Positions 1 to 8,760 are shown, counted from the first letter of the stretch. The stretch: 64,000 nucleotides of DNA from Streptomyces sp. NRRL F-4489 (GCF_001509485.1 NZ_LLZI01000169.1:7547-71546); one strand, 5' to 3'. Translations and numbers: made by a program. Notes: generated from the sequence alone by a model not told the origin.

Positions 1-79
1 GCCTCAGCCTAATCGGCCCGGCGGCCGGGCCCCGGGGCCGCCCGGGCGGTGAGACGCCGCCCGGCCCCGGCCCCCGGTG

Positions 80-1222
80 TCACAGCCAGCCGTTGCGCTT
101 GAAGCCGCGGTGGATGCCGAAGCAGATCGCGACGGTGACCAGCAGCACGGTCGGGTAGCCGTACTTCCACTTCAGCTCCGGCATGTACGAGAAGTTCATG
201 CCGTAGATGCCGGCGATCATCGTCGGTACGGCGAAGATCGCGGCCCAGGCGGTGATCTTGCGCATGTCCTCGTTCTGCGCCACCGCGGCCTGCGCGAGGT
301 TGGCCTGGAGGATGGAGTTCAGCAGGTCGTCGAAGGACAGCACCTGCTCGTTGACGCGCGCCAGGTGGTCGGCGACGTCCCGGAAGTACTTCTGGATGTC
401 GGCGTCGACCAGCCGCATCGGACGCTCGCTCAGCAGCTGCATCGGGCGCAGCAGCGGCGACACCGCGCGCTTGAACTCCAGTACCTCGCGCTTGAGTTGG
501 TAGATCCGCCCGGCGTCGCCGCCCTTGGCGGCCCCCGCCGCGCCGGCCGCCGCCTTACCGCCCGCACCCTTGCCGGCGCCGGAGCTGAAAACGTCGATCT
601 CCACCTCGTCGATGTCCTCCTGGACCGCGCCGGCCACCGCCATGTAGCCGTCGACGACCTGGTCGGCGATGGCGTGCAGCACCGCGGACGGGCCCTTGGC
701 CAGCCGCTCGGGGTCCTCCTGGAGGCGGTGCCGCAGGGCGCGCAGCGAACCCTGGCCGCCGTGCCGGACGGTGACGATGAAGTTCGGGCCGGTGAAGCAC
801 ATCACCTCGCCGGTCTCCACCACCTCGCTGGTCGCGGTCAGCTCGTCGTGCTCGACATAGTGGACGGTCTTGAAGACCGTGAAGAGGGTGTCGTCGTAGC
901 GCTCCAGCTTGGGCCGCTGGTGCGCGTGGACGGCGTCCTCCACGGCGAGCGGGTGCAGCCCGAACTCCTGGGCGATACCGGCGAATTCGGACTCGGTCGG
1001 CTCGTGCAGACCGATCCACACGAAACCCCCCTCGTCCCGGACGCCGGCGATCGCCTCGCCGGGGGAGGCGGTGCCGGTCACCCGGTGGCCGTCGCGGTAG
1101 ATCCCGCAGTCGACGACGGCGCTGTTGGCGCAGGCGGGGGCGGTGGAGGCGGTGCGGTAAGGGCTGTCGTCGCGGCGCCGGGCGGGGCGGACAGCGGCGC
1201 GCAGGTCGCGGATCATCGACAT
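80..1222 (-). CDS. corA: CorA-family divalent cation transporter
   Basis: Encodes a 380-residue CorA channel for Mg2+/Co2+ uptake at the cytoplasmic membrane. The C-terminus carries the diagnostic YGMNF signature (GMN selectivity loop) at the end of the first of two terminal membrane helices. A second helix and a short basic tail (HRGFKRNGWL) follow. The long N-terminal part is the acidic, alpha/beta cytoplasmic funnel, with a Gly/Ala/Lys-rich insertion near residues 200-220 that is probably a disordered loop. The ATG is preceded by a GGAG ribosome site. The gene stands alone; its 5' side is a long intergenic region shared with the divergent gene at 1743. Family assignment is firm; the transported metal is inferred from the family. 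Confidence 0.93.
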   Translation of the reverse strand: MSMIRDLRAAVRPARRRDDSPYRTASTAPACANSAVVDCGIYRDGHRVTGTASPGEAIAGVRDEGGFVWIGLHEPTESEFAGIAQEFGLHPLAVEDAVHAHQRPKLERYDDTLFTVFKTVHYVEHDELTATSEVVETGEVMCFTGPNFIVTVRHGGQGSLRALRHRLQEDPERLAKGPSAVLHAIADQVVDGYMAVAGAVQEDIDEVEIDVFSSGAGKGAGGKAAAGAAGAAKGGDAGRIYQLKREVLEFKRAVSPLLRPMQLLSERPMRLVDADIQKYFRDVADHLARVNEQVLSFDDLLNSILQANLAQAAVAQNEDMRKITAWAAIFAVPTMIAGIYGMNFSYMPELKWKYGYPTVLLVTVAICFGIHRGFKRNGWL

Positions 1223-1730
1223 GGCTGGCTCCTTCGTGCCGGCCGTCAGCGGCAGGCGCGGCGCAACGCGGCCCGGAACGAGGACGTACCAGACGGCAAC
1301 AGGCCGTACGTCCGCAAAGCGGGCGGCGCTCGGTGCGGTGCTACTGACGGCAGTTCGCTGACATCACGGAAGTAAGAGTCGAAGGCGCTCTTCCGTCATC
1401 CGCGTCCGGAGCAGGAGAACTTCGCGGGTTTCGCCGCCGCGCGGCGGGGTACGGAAGCTCTCGGATCAGATGTGTCGCCGCGCGGGCGGGATGACGGGAG
1501 AACTATCGGTACTGCACGGTCGACTCGGATCCACCGCAGCCCCACCTCCTCCGGCCGGTCCCCGCTGGGGGACGATCGTCATTCCCTGACCAGACGGCAA
1601 GGCTACCAGCCGCCTGGAGGGCCCGGGCTGCCCTTTGCCCGTTCCATAACAAGCCCGTTGCCCGGGCGTTGTGCGAGCGGGCCGATCGGCGGTGCCGGAC
1701 CGGGCCGAACGGCGGCTCCGGCGGCGGCCC
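1223..1730. other. intergenic region, no gene recognised
   Basis: About 500 bases separate two divergent genes. Open frames here have poor codon bias and no plausible ribosome site, so I see no gene. The segment should carry the corA promoter on the minus strand, but I could not identify convincing -35/-10 boxes. The right end abuts the TATGCT element of the gene at 1743. Confidence 0.5.
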
Positions 1731-1736
1731 TATGCT
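1731..1736 (+). promoter_or_regulatory. leaderless -10 element TATGCT
   Basis: TATGCT lies exactly 6 bases before the ATG at 1743. This matches the actinobacterial TANNNT -10 element placed so that transcription starts at the initiation codon. No ribosome site is present, which fits a leaderless mRNA. Confidence 0.6.
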
Positions 1737-1742
1737 CGCCGT

Positions 1743-2327
1743 ATGTCTGACGTTCTTGAGCTGGTCGAGGCCCGGTTGCGCACGGCGCTGGGCGAAGCGG
1801 ACGCCCGGGCCGCCGTCACCTTCCTCGGCACCGACCGCATCGAGGTGCTGCGCTTCCTCGACGGCGATGTGGTGCGCTACGCCACGCTCGGGATGTCCGC
1901 CCGGCCGATGACCGACCCGACCGCCGTCCTCGCCGATCCGCTGCGCGGTCCGCGCGCCGAACTCCTGCTCTCCGTACGGGCCGGCCGCGCCGACACCGAC
2001 AAGGTGCTCCGCACGCTCGCCGTGCTCGCCGCGTCCCCGCAGGTCGAGGGCGTCGTCGTGGCGTCCGGCGCGTCGCTGGACGTGGGCGGGCCGCTGTGGC
2101 CCGGGGCGCCGTTCACCTCGGTGCTGGTCGGCGCGCCCGGCGGCCTGGTCGAGGACCTGGAGCTGGACGAGCCGATGGACCCGGTGGCGTTCCTCCCTCT
2201 GCTGCCGATGACGCCCAACGAGGCCGCGTGGAAGCGGGTGCACGGCGCCGAGGCGCTCCAGGCCCGCTGGCTGGAGCGCGGCACGGATCTGCGCGACCCG
2301 CTGCGGGCCGGGGTGGCGCTGGACTGA
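1743..2327 (+). CDS. suppressor-of-fused (SUFU)-domain-like protein
   Basis: Encodes a 194-residue soluble protein. The sequence resembles the bacterial suppressor-of-fused domain family: an N-terminal segment with YATLGMS, a central block ending in GAPFTSVLVG, and a C-terminal block with FLPLLPMTPNEAAWKRVHGAEAL, which is the conserved 'LP(L/I)T..E..' end of the family. There is no signal peptide or membrane segment. Its function in bacteria is unknown; related domains occur as immunity proteins, but no toxin gene is adjacent here. The ATG at 1743 is chosen because TATGCT sits 6 bases upstream; an upstream in-frame start at 1671 would add 24 arginine-rich residues with no family support. Confidence 0.75.
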   Translation: MSDVLELVEARLRTALGEADARAAVTFLGTDRIEVLRFLDGDVVRYATLGMSARPMTDPTAVLADPLRGPRAELLLSVRAGRADTDKVLRTLAVLAASPQVEGVVVASGASLDVGGPLWPGAPFTSVLVGAPGGLVEDLELDEPMDPVAFLPLLPMTPNEAAWKRVHGAEALQARWLERGTDLRDPLRAGVALD

Positions 2328-2383
2328 CGCCAGCGCGCGTACGGCCCGGCGCCGGACGGGCCACCAGCTCACGAGGGGGCGGC

Positions 2384-3640
2384 TCACTCCGCGAAGGCCG
2401 CCACCCCGTCCTCCGCCGCGTGCCGGGGCTCCAGCTCCTCCGCGCGCAGGGTCAGCGCCCGGCGGCGGAGACCCACGACGCCCGCGCCGGCCGCCGCGGC
2501 CAGCGCCGCGACCACGAACGGCAGGTGGATATCGGTCCACTCCGCGATCTTCGGGGCGAGGAACGGCGCGGCCGCCGCCGCGAACCACCGCACGAAGTTG
2601 TAGCCGGCGCTGGCCACCGGCCGCGGGGCGTCCGAGACGCCGAGGGCCAGCTCGGTGAAGACGGTGTTGTTCAGGCCGATGAAGGCGCCCGAGAGGATCG
2701 TGCACACCACCGCCGTGGTGTGGTCGCCGTAGCCGAGCACGACCAGGTCCGCGGCGAGCAGCAGCAGCGAGCCGCCCAGCACCCGCAGCGACCCGAACCG
2801 CTCCTGGAGCCGGGGCGCCAGGATCACCGAGAAGACCGCCAGCAGCACACCCCAGGCGAAGAACACCCCGCCCGACTTGTACGGGGACATGTTCAGCACG
2901 AACGGGGTGAACGCCAGCACCGTGAAGAACGCGTAGTTGTAGAAGAACGCGGCGATCGCGGCCGAGGCCAGCCCGCCGTGGCCGAGCGCCTTCACCGGGT
3001 CCAGCAGCGAGGTCTTCCGCGCCGGCCGGGGCTGCTCCTTCAGCAGCACGGTGATGGCGATGAAGCCGATGGCCATCAGGACGGCGGTCCCGAAGAACGG
3101 GTAGCGCCACTTCATATCGCCCAGGACGGCGCCCAGCAGCGGCCCGCAGGCCATGCCGAGACCGAGCGCGGACTCGTAGAGCAGGATCGCCGCCGCGCTG
3201 CCGCCGGCCGCCGCGCCCACGATCACCGCGAGCGACGTGGAGACGAAGAGCGCGTTGCCCAGGCCCCAGCCGGCCCGGAAGCCGACCAGCTCGCCGACCG
3301 AGGACGAGGTGCCGGACAGCGCCGCGAAGACCACCACCAGCGCGAGCCCGGCCAGCAGCGTCTTGCGGCCGCCTATCCGGCTGGAGACGAAGCCGGTGAC
3401 CAGCATCGCCACGGCGGTGATCAGGAAGTACGAGGTGAACAGGAGGGAGACCTGGCTGCTGGAGGCGTGCAGGCCCTTGGCGATCGAGGGGAGGATCGGG
3501 TCGACCAGGCCGATGCCCATGAAGGCGACGACCGAGGCGCCGGCGGTGGCCCAGACCGCCATCGGCTGCCGGAGGAGCGAGGTGCCGCCCTCGTCGAACG
3601 GATCGTCGTGGGTGCCACCACCGTGGCCGCTGCTGCGCAT
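2384..3640 (-). CDS. MFS transporter, 12-TM, drug/solute exporter type
   Basis: Encodes a 418-residue major facilitator protein with about 12 hydrophobic segments. The loop after TM2 reads GFVSSRIGGRKTLL, a motif-A variant (G-x3-D-R-x-G-R-R/K), and TM4-5 contains the GLGMACGPLLGAVLGD motif typical of proton-driven exporters. A short hydrophilic N-terminus (about 25 residues) precedes TM1, and the C-terminus is an acidic tail. It converges on the SUFU-like gene with a 56-base gap that has only a weak inverted repeat. Its own promoter at 3713-3742 is unusually A/T-rich and contains a small inverted repeat, suggesting control by an unlinked repressor. The substrate is unknown. Confidence 0.88.
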   Translation of the reverse strand: MRSSGHGGGTHDDPFDEGGTSLLRQPMAVWATAGASVVAFMGIGLVDPILPSIAKGLHASSSQVSLLFTSYFLITAVAMLVTGFVSSRIGGRKTLLAGLALVVVFAALSGTSSSVGELVGFRAGWGLGNALFVSTSLAVIVGAAAGGSAAAILLYESALGLGMACGPLLGAVLGDMKWRYPFFGTAVLMAIGFIAITVLLKEQPRPARKTSLLDPVKALGHGGLASAAIAAFFYNYAFFTVLAFTPFVLNMSPYKSGGVFFAWGVLLAVFSVILAPRLQERFGSLRVLGGSLLLLAADLVVLGYGDHTTAVVCTILSGAFIGLNNTVFTELALGVSDAPRPVASAGYNFVRWFAAAAAPFLAPKIAEWTDIHLPFVVAALAAAAGAGVVGLRRRALTLRAEELEPRHAAEDGVAAFAE

Positions 3641-3712
3641 GCCGGTGTTTCCCCTTCCTGTGCGTGAGGCGCGTACGGGCGGGACCGCCCGCCGAATCGT
3701 TGCCGTTTACAC

Positions 3713-3742
3713 ATAATAAGTTAGCGACCCTAATGGGTGCAA
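3713..3742 (-). promoter_or_regulatory. vegetative-type promoter with internal inverted repeat
   Basis: On the minus strand, TTGCAC (3742-3737) and TATTAT (3718-3713) are separated by 18 bases, a near-consensus primary sigma promoter. TTAG-N5-CTAA (3721-3733) lies between the two boxes, where a repressor would block polymerase. The start codon is about 65 bases downstream of the predicted start of transcription. Confidence 0.65.
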
Positions 3743-3869
3743 GTAGCAACTACCTGCCCGGAGGGGGTCGTCCGACCCGCCAAGTGGGCGCGCCCGTACG
3801 GGAAAAGGGGCACACCGGTTGGGTGATCGTCCTTGACGGGACGGCGGGGCTGGAGGACCGTTGGTCCTT

Positions 3870-4508
3870 ATGAGGGGCGAACCCAGTTGCCCGAAGTGCG
3901 GAGGCCGGGTGCGGGCGCCCGGTCTCTTTTCCGACTCCTGGCAGTGCGCCGTGCACGGCACCGTGCACCCGCTCCAGCCGGTCGTCCCGCCGAGCGTCGA
4001 GGCGCTCGGCGTCGTCGTGCACCGCGCCCAGGTGCCGGTCTGGATGCCCTGGCCGCTGCCGGTCGGCTGGCTCTTCACCGGCGTCGCCTGCGCCGGCGAC
4101 GACCGCAGCGGCGGGCGCGCCACCGCCGTCGCCTGCTCCGGCCCCGGCCCGCTCGGCGGCCCCGGCGAGCTGCTGCTGATCGCCGAGGAGCTGGGCGTCG
4201 GCCTCGGCGCCCGCTACGCCGGGATCGACGGCCCGGACCCCGGCCCGCACCTGCGCCTGGGCGCCGCCCCGCACGGCAAGGTCCTCGCGGCCGGCCGCCC
4301 GACCCCGCTCTGGCAGGTCAACGGCGCCCCCTCGGACCGCGCGGTGTTCGCCGGCGAGGCCCGCGGACTGTGGCTCTGGGCGATCGCCTGGCCCGAGCAG
4401 TCCGGGCTGCTGATGTACGACGAGCTGGTGCTCACGGATCTGCGTGAGGCCGGCGCCGAAGTGGATCTGCTGCCCTGCGGGGCGCTCTCGCCGAGGATTC
4501 TGAGCTGA
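3870..4508 (+). CDS. DUF6758-type conserved protein with zinc-ribbon start
   Basis: Encodes 212 residues. The N-terminus has CPKCGGR followed about 18 residues later by CAVHGTVHPL, a treble-clef/zinc-ribbon-like Cys2-Cys/His arrangement. The rest is a compact alpha/beta domain with many prolines and glycines and no membrane helix. I recognise it as the DUF6758 family, widespread in streptomycetes and of unknown function. The ATG at 3870 has GGAGGA 12 bases upstream; a TTG at 3861 is too close to that site. The gene is divergent from the MFS gene and is followed by the PHP gene after 185 bases. Confidence 0.75.
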   Translation: MRGEPSCPKCGGRVRAPGLFSDSWQCAVHGTVHPLQPVVPPSVEALGVVVHRAQVPVWMPWPLPVGWLFTGVACAGDDRSGGRATAVACSGPGPLGGPGELLLIAEELGVGLGARYAGIDGPDPGPHLRLGAAPHGKVLAAGRPTPLWQVNGAPSDRAVFAGEARGLWLWAIAWPEQSGLLMYDELVLTDLREAGAEVDLLPCGALSPRILS

Positions 4509-4581
4509 CGCCGGCGCGTCGCCATCGAATCCCGGGCCGGTGCCCGGTCGGTGGGCGGTGCGGGCACCGCCGGGCGCCCGG

Positions 4582-4587
4582 TATCCT
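4582..4587 (+). promoter_or_regulatory. candidate -10 element TATCCT
   Basis: TATCCT stands out in a very G/C-rich gap before the PHP gene. It would give a transcript start near 4594 and a leader of about 100 bases. No clear -35 box accompanies it. Confidence 0.35.
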
Positions 4588-4693
4588 TCAGTAGTCCGTG
4601 GTAGTGCCGAGCAGTCCTTACGGCCGCCGCGGGGCCACGGCCCGTCCCGGGCCCGCCGCCGCAACCGTCCCGCAGCAGTCTGGAGTCTGTGCC

Positions 4694-5545
4694 GTGCGTA
4701 TCGACCTGCACACCCACTCCACCGCTTCCGACGGTACGGACACCCCCGCCGAGCTGGTGCGCAACGCCGCGGCCGCCGGTCTGGACGTCGTCGCGCTGAC
4801 CGACCACGACACCGTCGCCGGCTACGCCGAGGCGCGCGCCGCGCTGCCCGCCGGGCTGACCCTGGTCACCGGCGCCGAGCTGTCCTGCCGCCTCGACGGC
4901 ACCAGCCTGCACATGCTCGCCTACCTCTTCGACCCCGACGAGCCGGAGCTGGCCCGCGAGCGCGAGCTGGTCCGCGACGACCGGATCCCGCGCGCCCGCG
5001 CCATGGTCGGCAAGCTGCGCGACCTCGGCATCCCGGTCACCTGGGAGCAGGTCGCCCGGATCGCCGGCGACGGCTCCGTGGGCCGCCCGCACATCGCCAC
5101 CGCCCTGGTCGAACTGGGCGTGGTCGGCTCGGTCTCCGAGGCGTTCACCCGGTGGCTGGCCAACGACGGCCCGGCCTACGTGGAGAAGCACGAGCTGGAC
5201 CCGTTCGACGCGATCCGGCTGATCAAGGGCGCCGGCGGGGTCGCGGTCTTCGCGCACCCGCTCGCCCTCAAGCGCGGTCTGTGCGTCCCGGAGAGCGCGA
5301 TCGCCGAGCTGGCCGCGGCCGGTCTGGACGGCGTCGAGGTCGACCACATGGACCACGACCCCGCGACCCGCGCCCGGCTGCGCGGGCTCGCCGCCGAGCT
5401 GGGCCTGCTGACCACCGGCTCCAGCGACTACCACGGCAGCCGCAAGTCCTGCGGCCTCGGCGACTGCACCACCGACCCCGAGATCTACGGCGAGATCACC
5501 CGCCGGGCCACCGGCGCGTTCCCCGTGCCGGGCGCGGGCGGCTGA
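4694..5545 (+). CDS. PHP-domain phosphoesterase (TrpH/YciV type)
   Basis: Encodes 283 residues of a polymerase-and-histidinol-phosphatase (PHP) domain. Metal-binding motifs are visible in order: DLHTHSTASDG near residue 4, TDHDT near residue 38, GAELSC near residue 57, FAHP near residue 190, and GSSDYHG near residue 245. The length and motif spacing match the RNase AM / 3',5'-nucleoside bisphosphate phosphatase group, which trims RNA 5' ends or hydrolyses pAp-like nucleotides. It is cytoplasmic. The GTG at 4694 follows a GGAG site and starts just before the conserved RIDLHTH; upstream in-frame codons are not conserved-looking. It is followed at 174 bases by the marC gene. Confidence 0.9.
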   Translation: MRIDLHTHSTASDGTDTPAELVRNAAAAGLDVVALTDHDTVAGYAEARAALPAGLTLVTGAELSCRLDGTSLHMLAYLFDPDEPELARERELVRDDRIPRARAMVGKLRDLGIPVTWEQVARIAGDGSVGRPHIATALVELGVVGSVSEAFTRWLANDGPAYVEKHELDPFDAIRLIKGAGGVAVFAHPLALKRGLCVPESAIAELAAAGLDGVEVDHMDHDPATRARLRGLAAELGLLTTGSSDYHGSRKSCGLGDCTTDPEIYGEITRRATGAFPVPGAGG

Positions 5546-5718
5546 CCGTCCGGGTCCCGGCCCGGCCGCCGGGCCGGCTGCCGTAGCGCGTTGCCCTGAT
5601 CAGGGACGCGCCCTGCCCCTGCCTGCCTTCCCCGGCTTCTCCCTGCCCGGGAAGGCGTCGTCAGGGTGACCCCTCACCCCTCCCTTCCGTTCGTCCGTAC
5701 CACCGCAAGGCCAGCACC

Positions 5719-6324
5719 GTGTTCGACGTCGCCGTTTTCAGCACCCTCTTTGTCACGCTTTTTGTGATCATGGACCCCCCGGGTATCACCCCGATCTTCC
5801 TCGCCCTGACCGCCGGCCGCCCGGCCAAGGTCCAGCGCCGGATGGCCTGGCAGGCGGCCGCCGTCGCGTTCGGCGTGATCGCCGTCTTCGGCCTGTTCGG
5901 GAAGCAGATCCTGGGCCGGCTGCACATCTCCACGCCCGCCCTGATGATCGCTGGCGGGCTGCTGCTCCTGCTCGTCGCGCTGGACCTGCTGACCGGCAAG
6001 TCCGAGGAGCCGACCCAGACCAAGGACGTCAATGTGGCGCTGGTCCCGCTGGGTATGCCGCTGCTGGCCGGTCCGGGCGCGATCGTCTCGGTGATCCTCG
6101 CGGTGCAGCACGCGCACGGCACCGCCGCCCGGATCTCGGTCTGGGCCGCCATCGCGGCGATCCATGTGGTGCTCTATCTGGCGATGCGGTTCTCGCTGGT
6201 GATCATCCGCGTGATCAAGGACGGCGGGGTGGTGCTGGTGACGCGGCTGGCCGGCATGATGCTCTCCGCGCTCGCGGTGCAGCAGATCATCAACGGCGTC
6301 ACCCAGGTGATCCAGGGCTCCTGA
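5719..6324 (+). CDS. MarC-family integral membrane protein
   Basis: Encodes 201 residues with six predicted membrane helices. The opening FDVAVFSTLFVTLFVIMDPPGITPIF contains the typical MarC 'DPPG..P.F' motif, and PLGMPLLAGPGAIVSVI in the middle is the second MarC signature. MarC proteins are multi-spanning proteins of unknown transport function; the old link to multiple antibiotic resistance was not borne out. The GTG start has a weak AAGG ribosome site. It ends just before a strong bidirectional terminator. Confidence 0.9.
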   Translation: MFDVAVFSTLFVTLFVIMDPPGITPIFLALTAGRPAKVQRRMAWQAAAVAFGVIAVFGLFGKQILGRLHISTPALMIAGGLLLLLVALDLLTGKSEEPTQTKDVNVALVPLGMPLLAGPGAIVSVILAVQHAHGTAARISVWAAIAAIHVVLYLAMRFSLVIIRVIKDGGVVLVTRLAGMMLSALAVQQIINGVTQVIQGS

Positions 6325-6354
6325 CCCGGATCGCCCCGGCCGTCGGGACAACGG

Positions 6355-6384
6355 CGCCCCCGTACGGCATTCCGTACGGGGGCG
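6355..6384. terminator. bidirectional hairpin between convergent genes
   Basis: A perfect 13-bp stem with a CATT loop separates the marC gene (+) and the small gene at 6412 (-). The arms read CGCCCCCGTACGG and its exact complement. There is no long T-tract, which is normal for Streptomyces terminators. Confidence 0.8.
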
Positions 6385-6411
6385 TTCGCGTATGAGGGGT
6401 GGGGCGGGCGG

Positions 6412-6567
6412 TCAGCCTGCGACGGCGGTGTCGGCCGGGCGGATGTAGATCCGCTGTCCGATGGCGGCGGCCTGCTGCACGATCTGGTTGACGGAGGCGG
6501 CGTCCACGACGGTGCTGTCCACGGCGGCGCCGTCGGCATCGTCCAGGCGCATGATCTCGAAGCGCAT
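6412..6567 (-). CDS. small conserved protein, 51 aa, unknown function
   Basis: Encodes 51 residues beginning MRFEIMRLDDADG and ending RIYIRPADTAVAG, with a predicted helix (ASVNQIVQQAAAIGQ) in between. It has no membrane segment or known domain. Similar small proteins occur in other streptomycetes, which supports a real gene. GGGAGA lies 8 bases before the ATG. The upstream DNA (6600-6720) is strikingly A/T-rich for this genome and includes two phased 9-bp repeats, suggesting a strongly regulated promoter. Confidence 0.65.
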   Translation of the reverse strand: MRFEIMRLDDADGAAVDSTVVDAASVNQIVQQAAAIGQRIYIRPADTAVAG

Positions 6568-6685
6568 ACGGGCTTCTCCCTTCGTCTGATCCTCCTGCGG
6601 AGAACTGAATGACAGGACTTGCCTGGCTTCGTTGCCAGGCGTTCCGTATGGGTACAACGAGCATACAGCTGAAATGATTCCCTAC

Positions 6686-6715
6686 GCTAAGGAAAATTTT
6701 TCATGGGCTAAGGAA
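6686..6715. repeat. two phased 9-bp direct repeats GCTAAGGAA
   Basis: GCTAAGGAA occurs at 6686-6694 and again at 6707-6715, exactly 21 bp apart (two helical turns). The segment between holds an A4T5 run (6693-6701). It lies between the divergent 51-aa gene and the NYN gene, so it is a plausible regulator binding site. Confidence 0.5.
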
Positions 6716-6840
6716 TGGGTGTGCGGGGGCCGCCATGGCCGTGCGGGGACCGTCACCGGCTGCGCGGGAAGACCCCCGCGAGAGCCCGGCGACCACCGTG
6801 GTTGTGTCCGCGAAGCGCCCGCCGGGACAATGGGTCCGGT

Positions 6841-7767
6841 ATGAACGACCCCCGGCCCACCGGCCCCACCGACCTCGCGGCGCTCGCCGCCGGTATCGAG
6901 CGCACCAACGAGCTGCTCACCCGGGTCCTCGCCGAGGTCGCCACCACCCCCTCCACGCACGCCGTCTTCGCCGACGCCGGCTATGTCTACGCGGCGGCCG
7001 GGCGGCTGGTCGCCGGTACGGAGGACCGCAAGGCGTTCGAGCTGGACGCCGAGGGGATCATCGACGCGTTCATCGAGAAGGCCCGCACGATCTTCCCGGA
7101 CAGCCGGCTGCTGCGGGTGTACTGGTACGACGGCGCCCGCCGCCGCATCCACACCCAGGAGCAGCAGCGGATCGCCGAGCTGCCCGACGTCAAGGTCCGG
7201 CTCGGCAACCTCAACGCCCACAACCAGCAGAAGGGCGTCGACTCGCTGATCCGCACCGATCTGGAGTCGCTGGCCCGGCACCGGGCGATCACCGACGCGG
7301 TGCTGATCGGCGGCGACGAGGACCTGGTCTCCGCGGTCGAGGCGGCCCAGGGCTACGGCGCGCGGGTCCACCTCTGGGGCATCGAGGCGCCCGGCGGCCG
7401 CAACCAGGCCGAGCCGCTGATGTGGGAGGTCGACAGCGCGCGCGCCTTCGACCTGGAGTTCTGCAAGCCGTACGTCACCCGGCGGACGGGCGGGGAGATC
7501 CCCGAGCCGGGCGCGGGCGAGGGGCCGGCGCCCAGCCGCGAGGAGGTCCGGTTCGTCGGCGCGCGGGTCGCCGCCCAGTGGCTGTCGGAGCGCGGCCCGG
7601 CCTGGGTGGCCGACCTGCTGCCCGGCCACCCGTATCTGCCCGGCACCGTCGACCAGGAACTCCTCACCGCCGCGGAAGCCCTCCTCCACCACTCGCTGCG
7701 CGGACGGGCCGATCTGCGGCGGGTGCTCCGGGACGGGTTCTGGGACCACGTGGAGGGGCGGTTCTAG
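6841..7767 (+). CDS. NYN-domain (PIN-like) putative nuclease
   Basis: Encodes 308 residues. Residues about 40-200 form a NYN/PIN-like fold: AVFADAGYVYAA (first Asp), then RVYWYDGA, KGVDSLIRTDLESLA (second acidic site) and DAVLIGGDEDLVSAVEAAQGYGARVHLWG (third acidic site). These conserved aspartates bind the catalytic metal in PIN-like ribonucleases. The C-terminal third has no recognised domain. The RNA or DNA target is unknown. The ATG at 6841 has no good ribosome site; GACAAT 9 bases upstream could be a -10 box. The gene converges with the hydrolase at 7790, only 22 bases away. Confidence 0.82.
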   Translation: MNDPRPTGPTDLAALAAGIERTNELLTRVLAEVATTPSTHAVFADAGYVYAAAGRLVAGTEDRKAFELDAEGIIDAFIEKARTIFPDSRLLRVYWYDGARRRIHTQEQQRIAELPDVKVRLGNLNAHNQQKGVDSLIRTDLESLARHRAITDAVLIGGDEDLVSAVEAAQGYGARVHLWGIEAPGGRNQAEPLMWEVDSARAFDLEFCKPYVTRRTGGEIPEPGAGEGPAPSREEVRFVGARVAAQWLSERGPAWVADLLPGHPYLPGTVDQELLTAAEALLHHSLRGRADLRRVLRDGFWDHVEGRF

Positions 7768-7789
7768 GGGCACCGCGGGCCGCGCTGCG

Positions 7790-8656
7790 TCAGCCGAACT
7801 CGCTCCAGAAGCCGGACAGCGCCTGCGCGGTCTTGTCCGGCCGTTCCGCGTTCGGTGAGTGTTCGGCGTCCTCGATGACCGTGCGGCGGGCGGCGAGCCG
7901 GCGGGCCATATCGTCCATCAGCGGCACCGGCCAGGCGTAGTCCACGGCGCCGGAGACGACGTGGACCGGCAGCCCCGTACGGGCCAGCTCCGCGACGCGG
8001 TCGGGCTCGGCCAGCATCTGCCGGCCGGTGGCGATCAGCTGCTCGGGAACGGTATTCAGCCAGCGTTGCCGCAGGAACGCGCCGACTTCCGGCGGCGTGT
8101 CCGCGTCCGCCGCCTCCGGCGGGTCGAGCGCCCGCATCGCCTCCCACACCCGCGCCATGTCCATCCGGCCCAGCGCGTCGATCAGCATCCGCACCCGCGC
8201 CTGCTGCGCCGGGTCGATGGCCGCCGGGCCCGAGCTGAGCACCGTGAGCGTACGGAACGGCGCCGGGTCGCACAGCACCGCGGCCCGGGTGATCAGCCCG
8301 CCGAGCGAATGCCCGAGCAGATGCAGCGGACCGCCGCCGGGCTCGCCCAGGGCCCGCGCCTGGGCCAGTACGTCGAGCGCCAACTCCCGTTGCTCATAAG
8401 CCGGTTGGTCGCGCGGGCCGGGGGTTTCGTGCTGCCCGCGGCCGTCCACCGCGACCGCCCGGAAACCGGCCGCGGCCAGCGGGGCCAGCAGTCCGATGAA
8501 GTCCTCCTTGCTGCCGGTGAACCCGGGGACGAGGAGGGCGGTGCCGAGCGGCGCGGCGGCGGGGCGGGCGTCGTGCACGGCGAACGCGCCGCGCTCGGTG
8601 CCGAGCCGGTACGCGCGGGCGCACGGCGGCAGTGTGAGGGTGGGCGGCCTGCTCAT
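7790..8656 (-). CDS. alpha/beta-fold hydrolase
   Basis: Encodes 288 residues of an alpha/beta hydrolase. The oxyanion strand LLVPGFTGSKEDF, the nucleophile elbow GHSLGG (Ser about residue 117) and the late acid and His (AVDYAWPVP and DAEHSPNAERPD) form the expected catalytic set. The lack of a signal peptide suggests a cytoplasmic esterase or lipase-like enzyme of unknown substrate. On the minus strand TAGCCT ends exactly 7 bases before the ATG and there is no ribosome site, so the mRNA is probably leaderless. Confidence 0.88.
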   Translation of the reverse strand: MSRPPTLTLPPCARAYRLGTERGAFAVHDARPAAAPLGTALLVPGFTGSKEDFIGLLAPLAAAGFRAVAVDGRGQHETPGPRDQPAYEQRELALDVLAQARALGEPGGGPLHLLGHSLGGLITRAAVLCDPAPFRTLTVLSSGPAAIDPAQQARVRMLIDALGRMDMARVWEAMRALDPPEAADADTPPEVGAFLRQRWLNTVPEQLIATGRQMLAEPDRVAELARTGLPVHVVSGAVDYAWPVPLMDDMARRLAARRTVIEDAEHSPNAERPDKTAQALSGFWSEFG

Positions 8657-8663
8657 GGGGACG

Positions 8664-8669
8664 AGGCTA
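8664..8669 (-). promoter_or_regulatory. leaderless -10 element TAGCCT
   Basis: TAGCCT on the minus strand lies 7 bases upstream of the ATG at 8656. It fits the TANNNT-N7-start pattern seen repeatedly in this window. Confidence 0.6.
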
Positions 8670-8700
8670 TCGCCCGGAACGCCGCCGCCCGGAACGCCGG

Positions 8701-8734
8701 CGACCCGGCGCCCGCGCGGTGCGGGGCCGGGTCG
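8701..8734 (-). terminator. hairpin downstream of the DEAD-box gene
   Basis: Outer arms CGACCCGGC and GCCGGGTCG pair over 9 bp, and an inner CCCGC/GCGGG stem extends the structure. It lies just beyond the stop codon of the helicase gene. Confidence 0.45.
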
Positions 8735-8760
8735 TCGTGGGTGCCGTACGGGCGGGCCGA

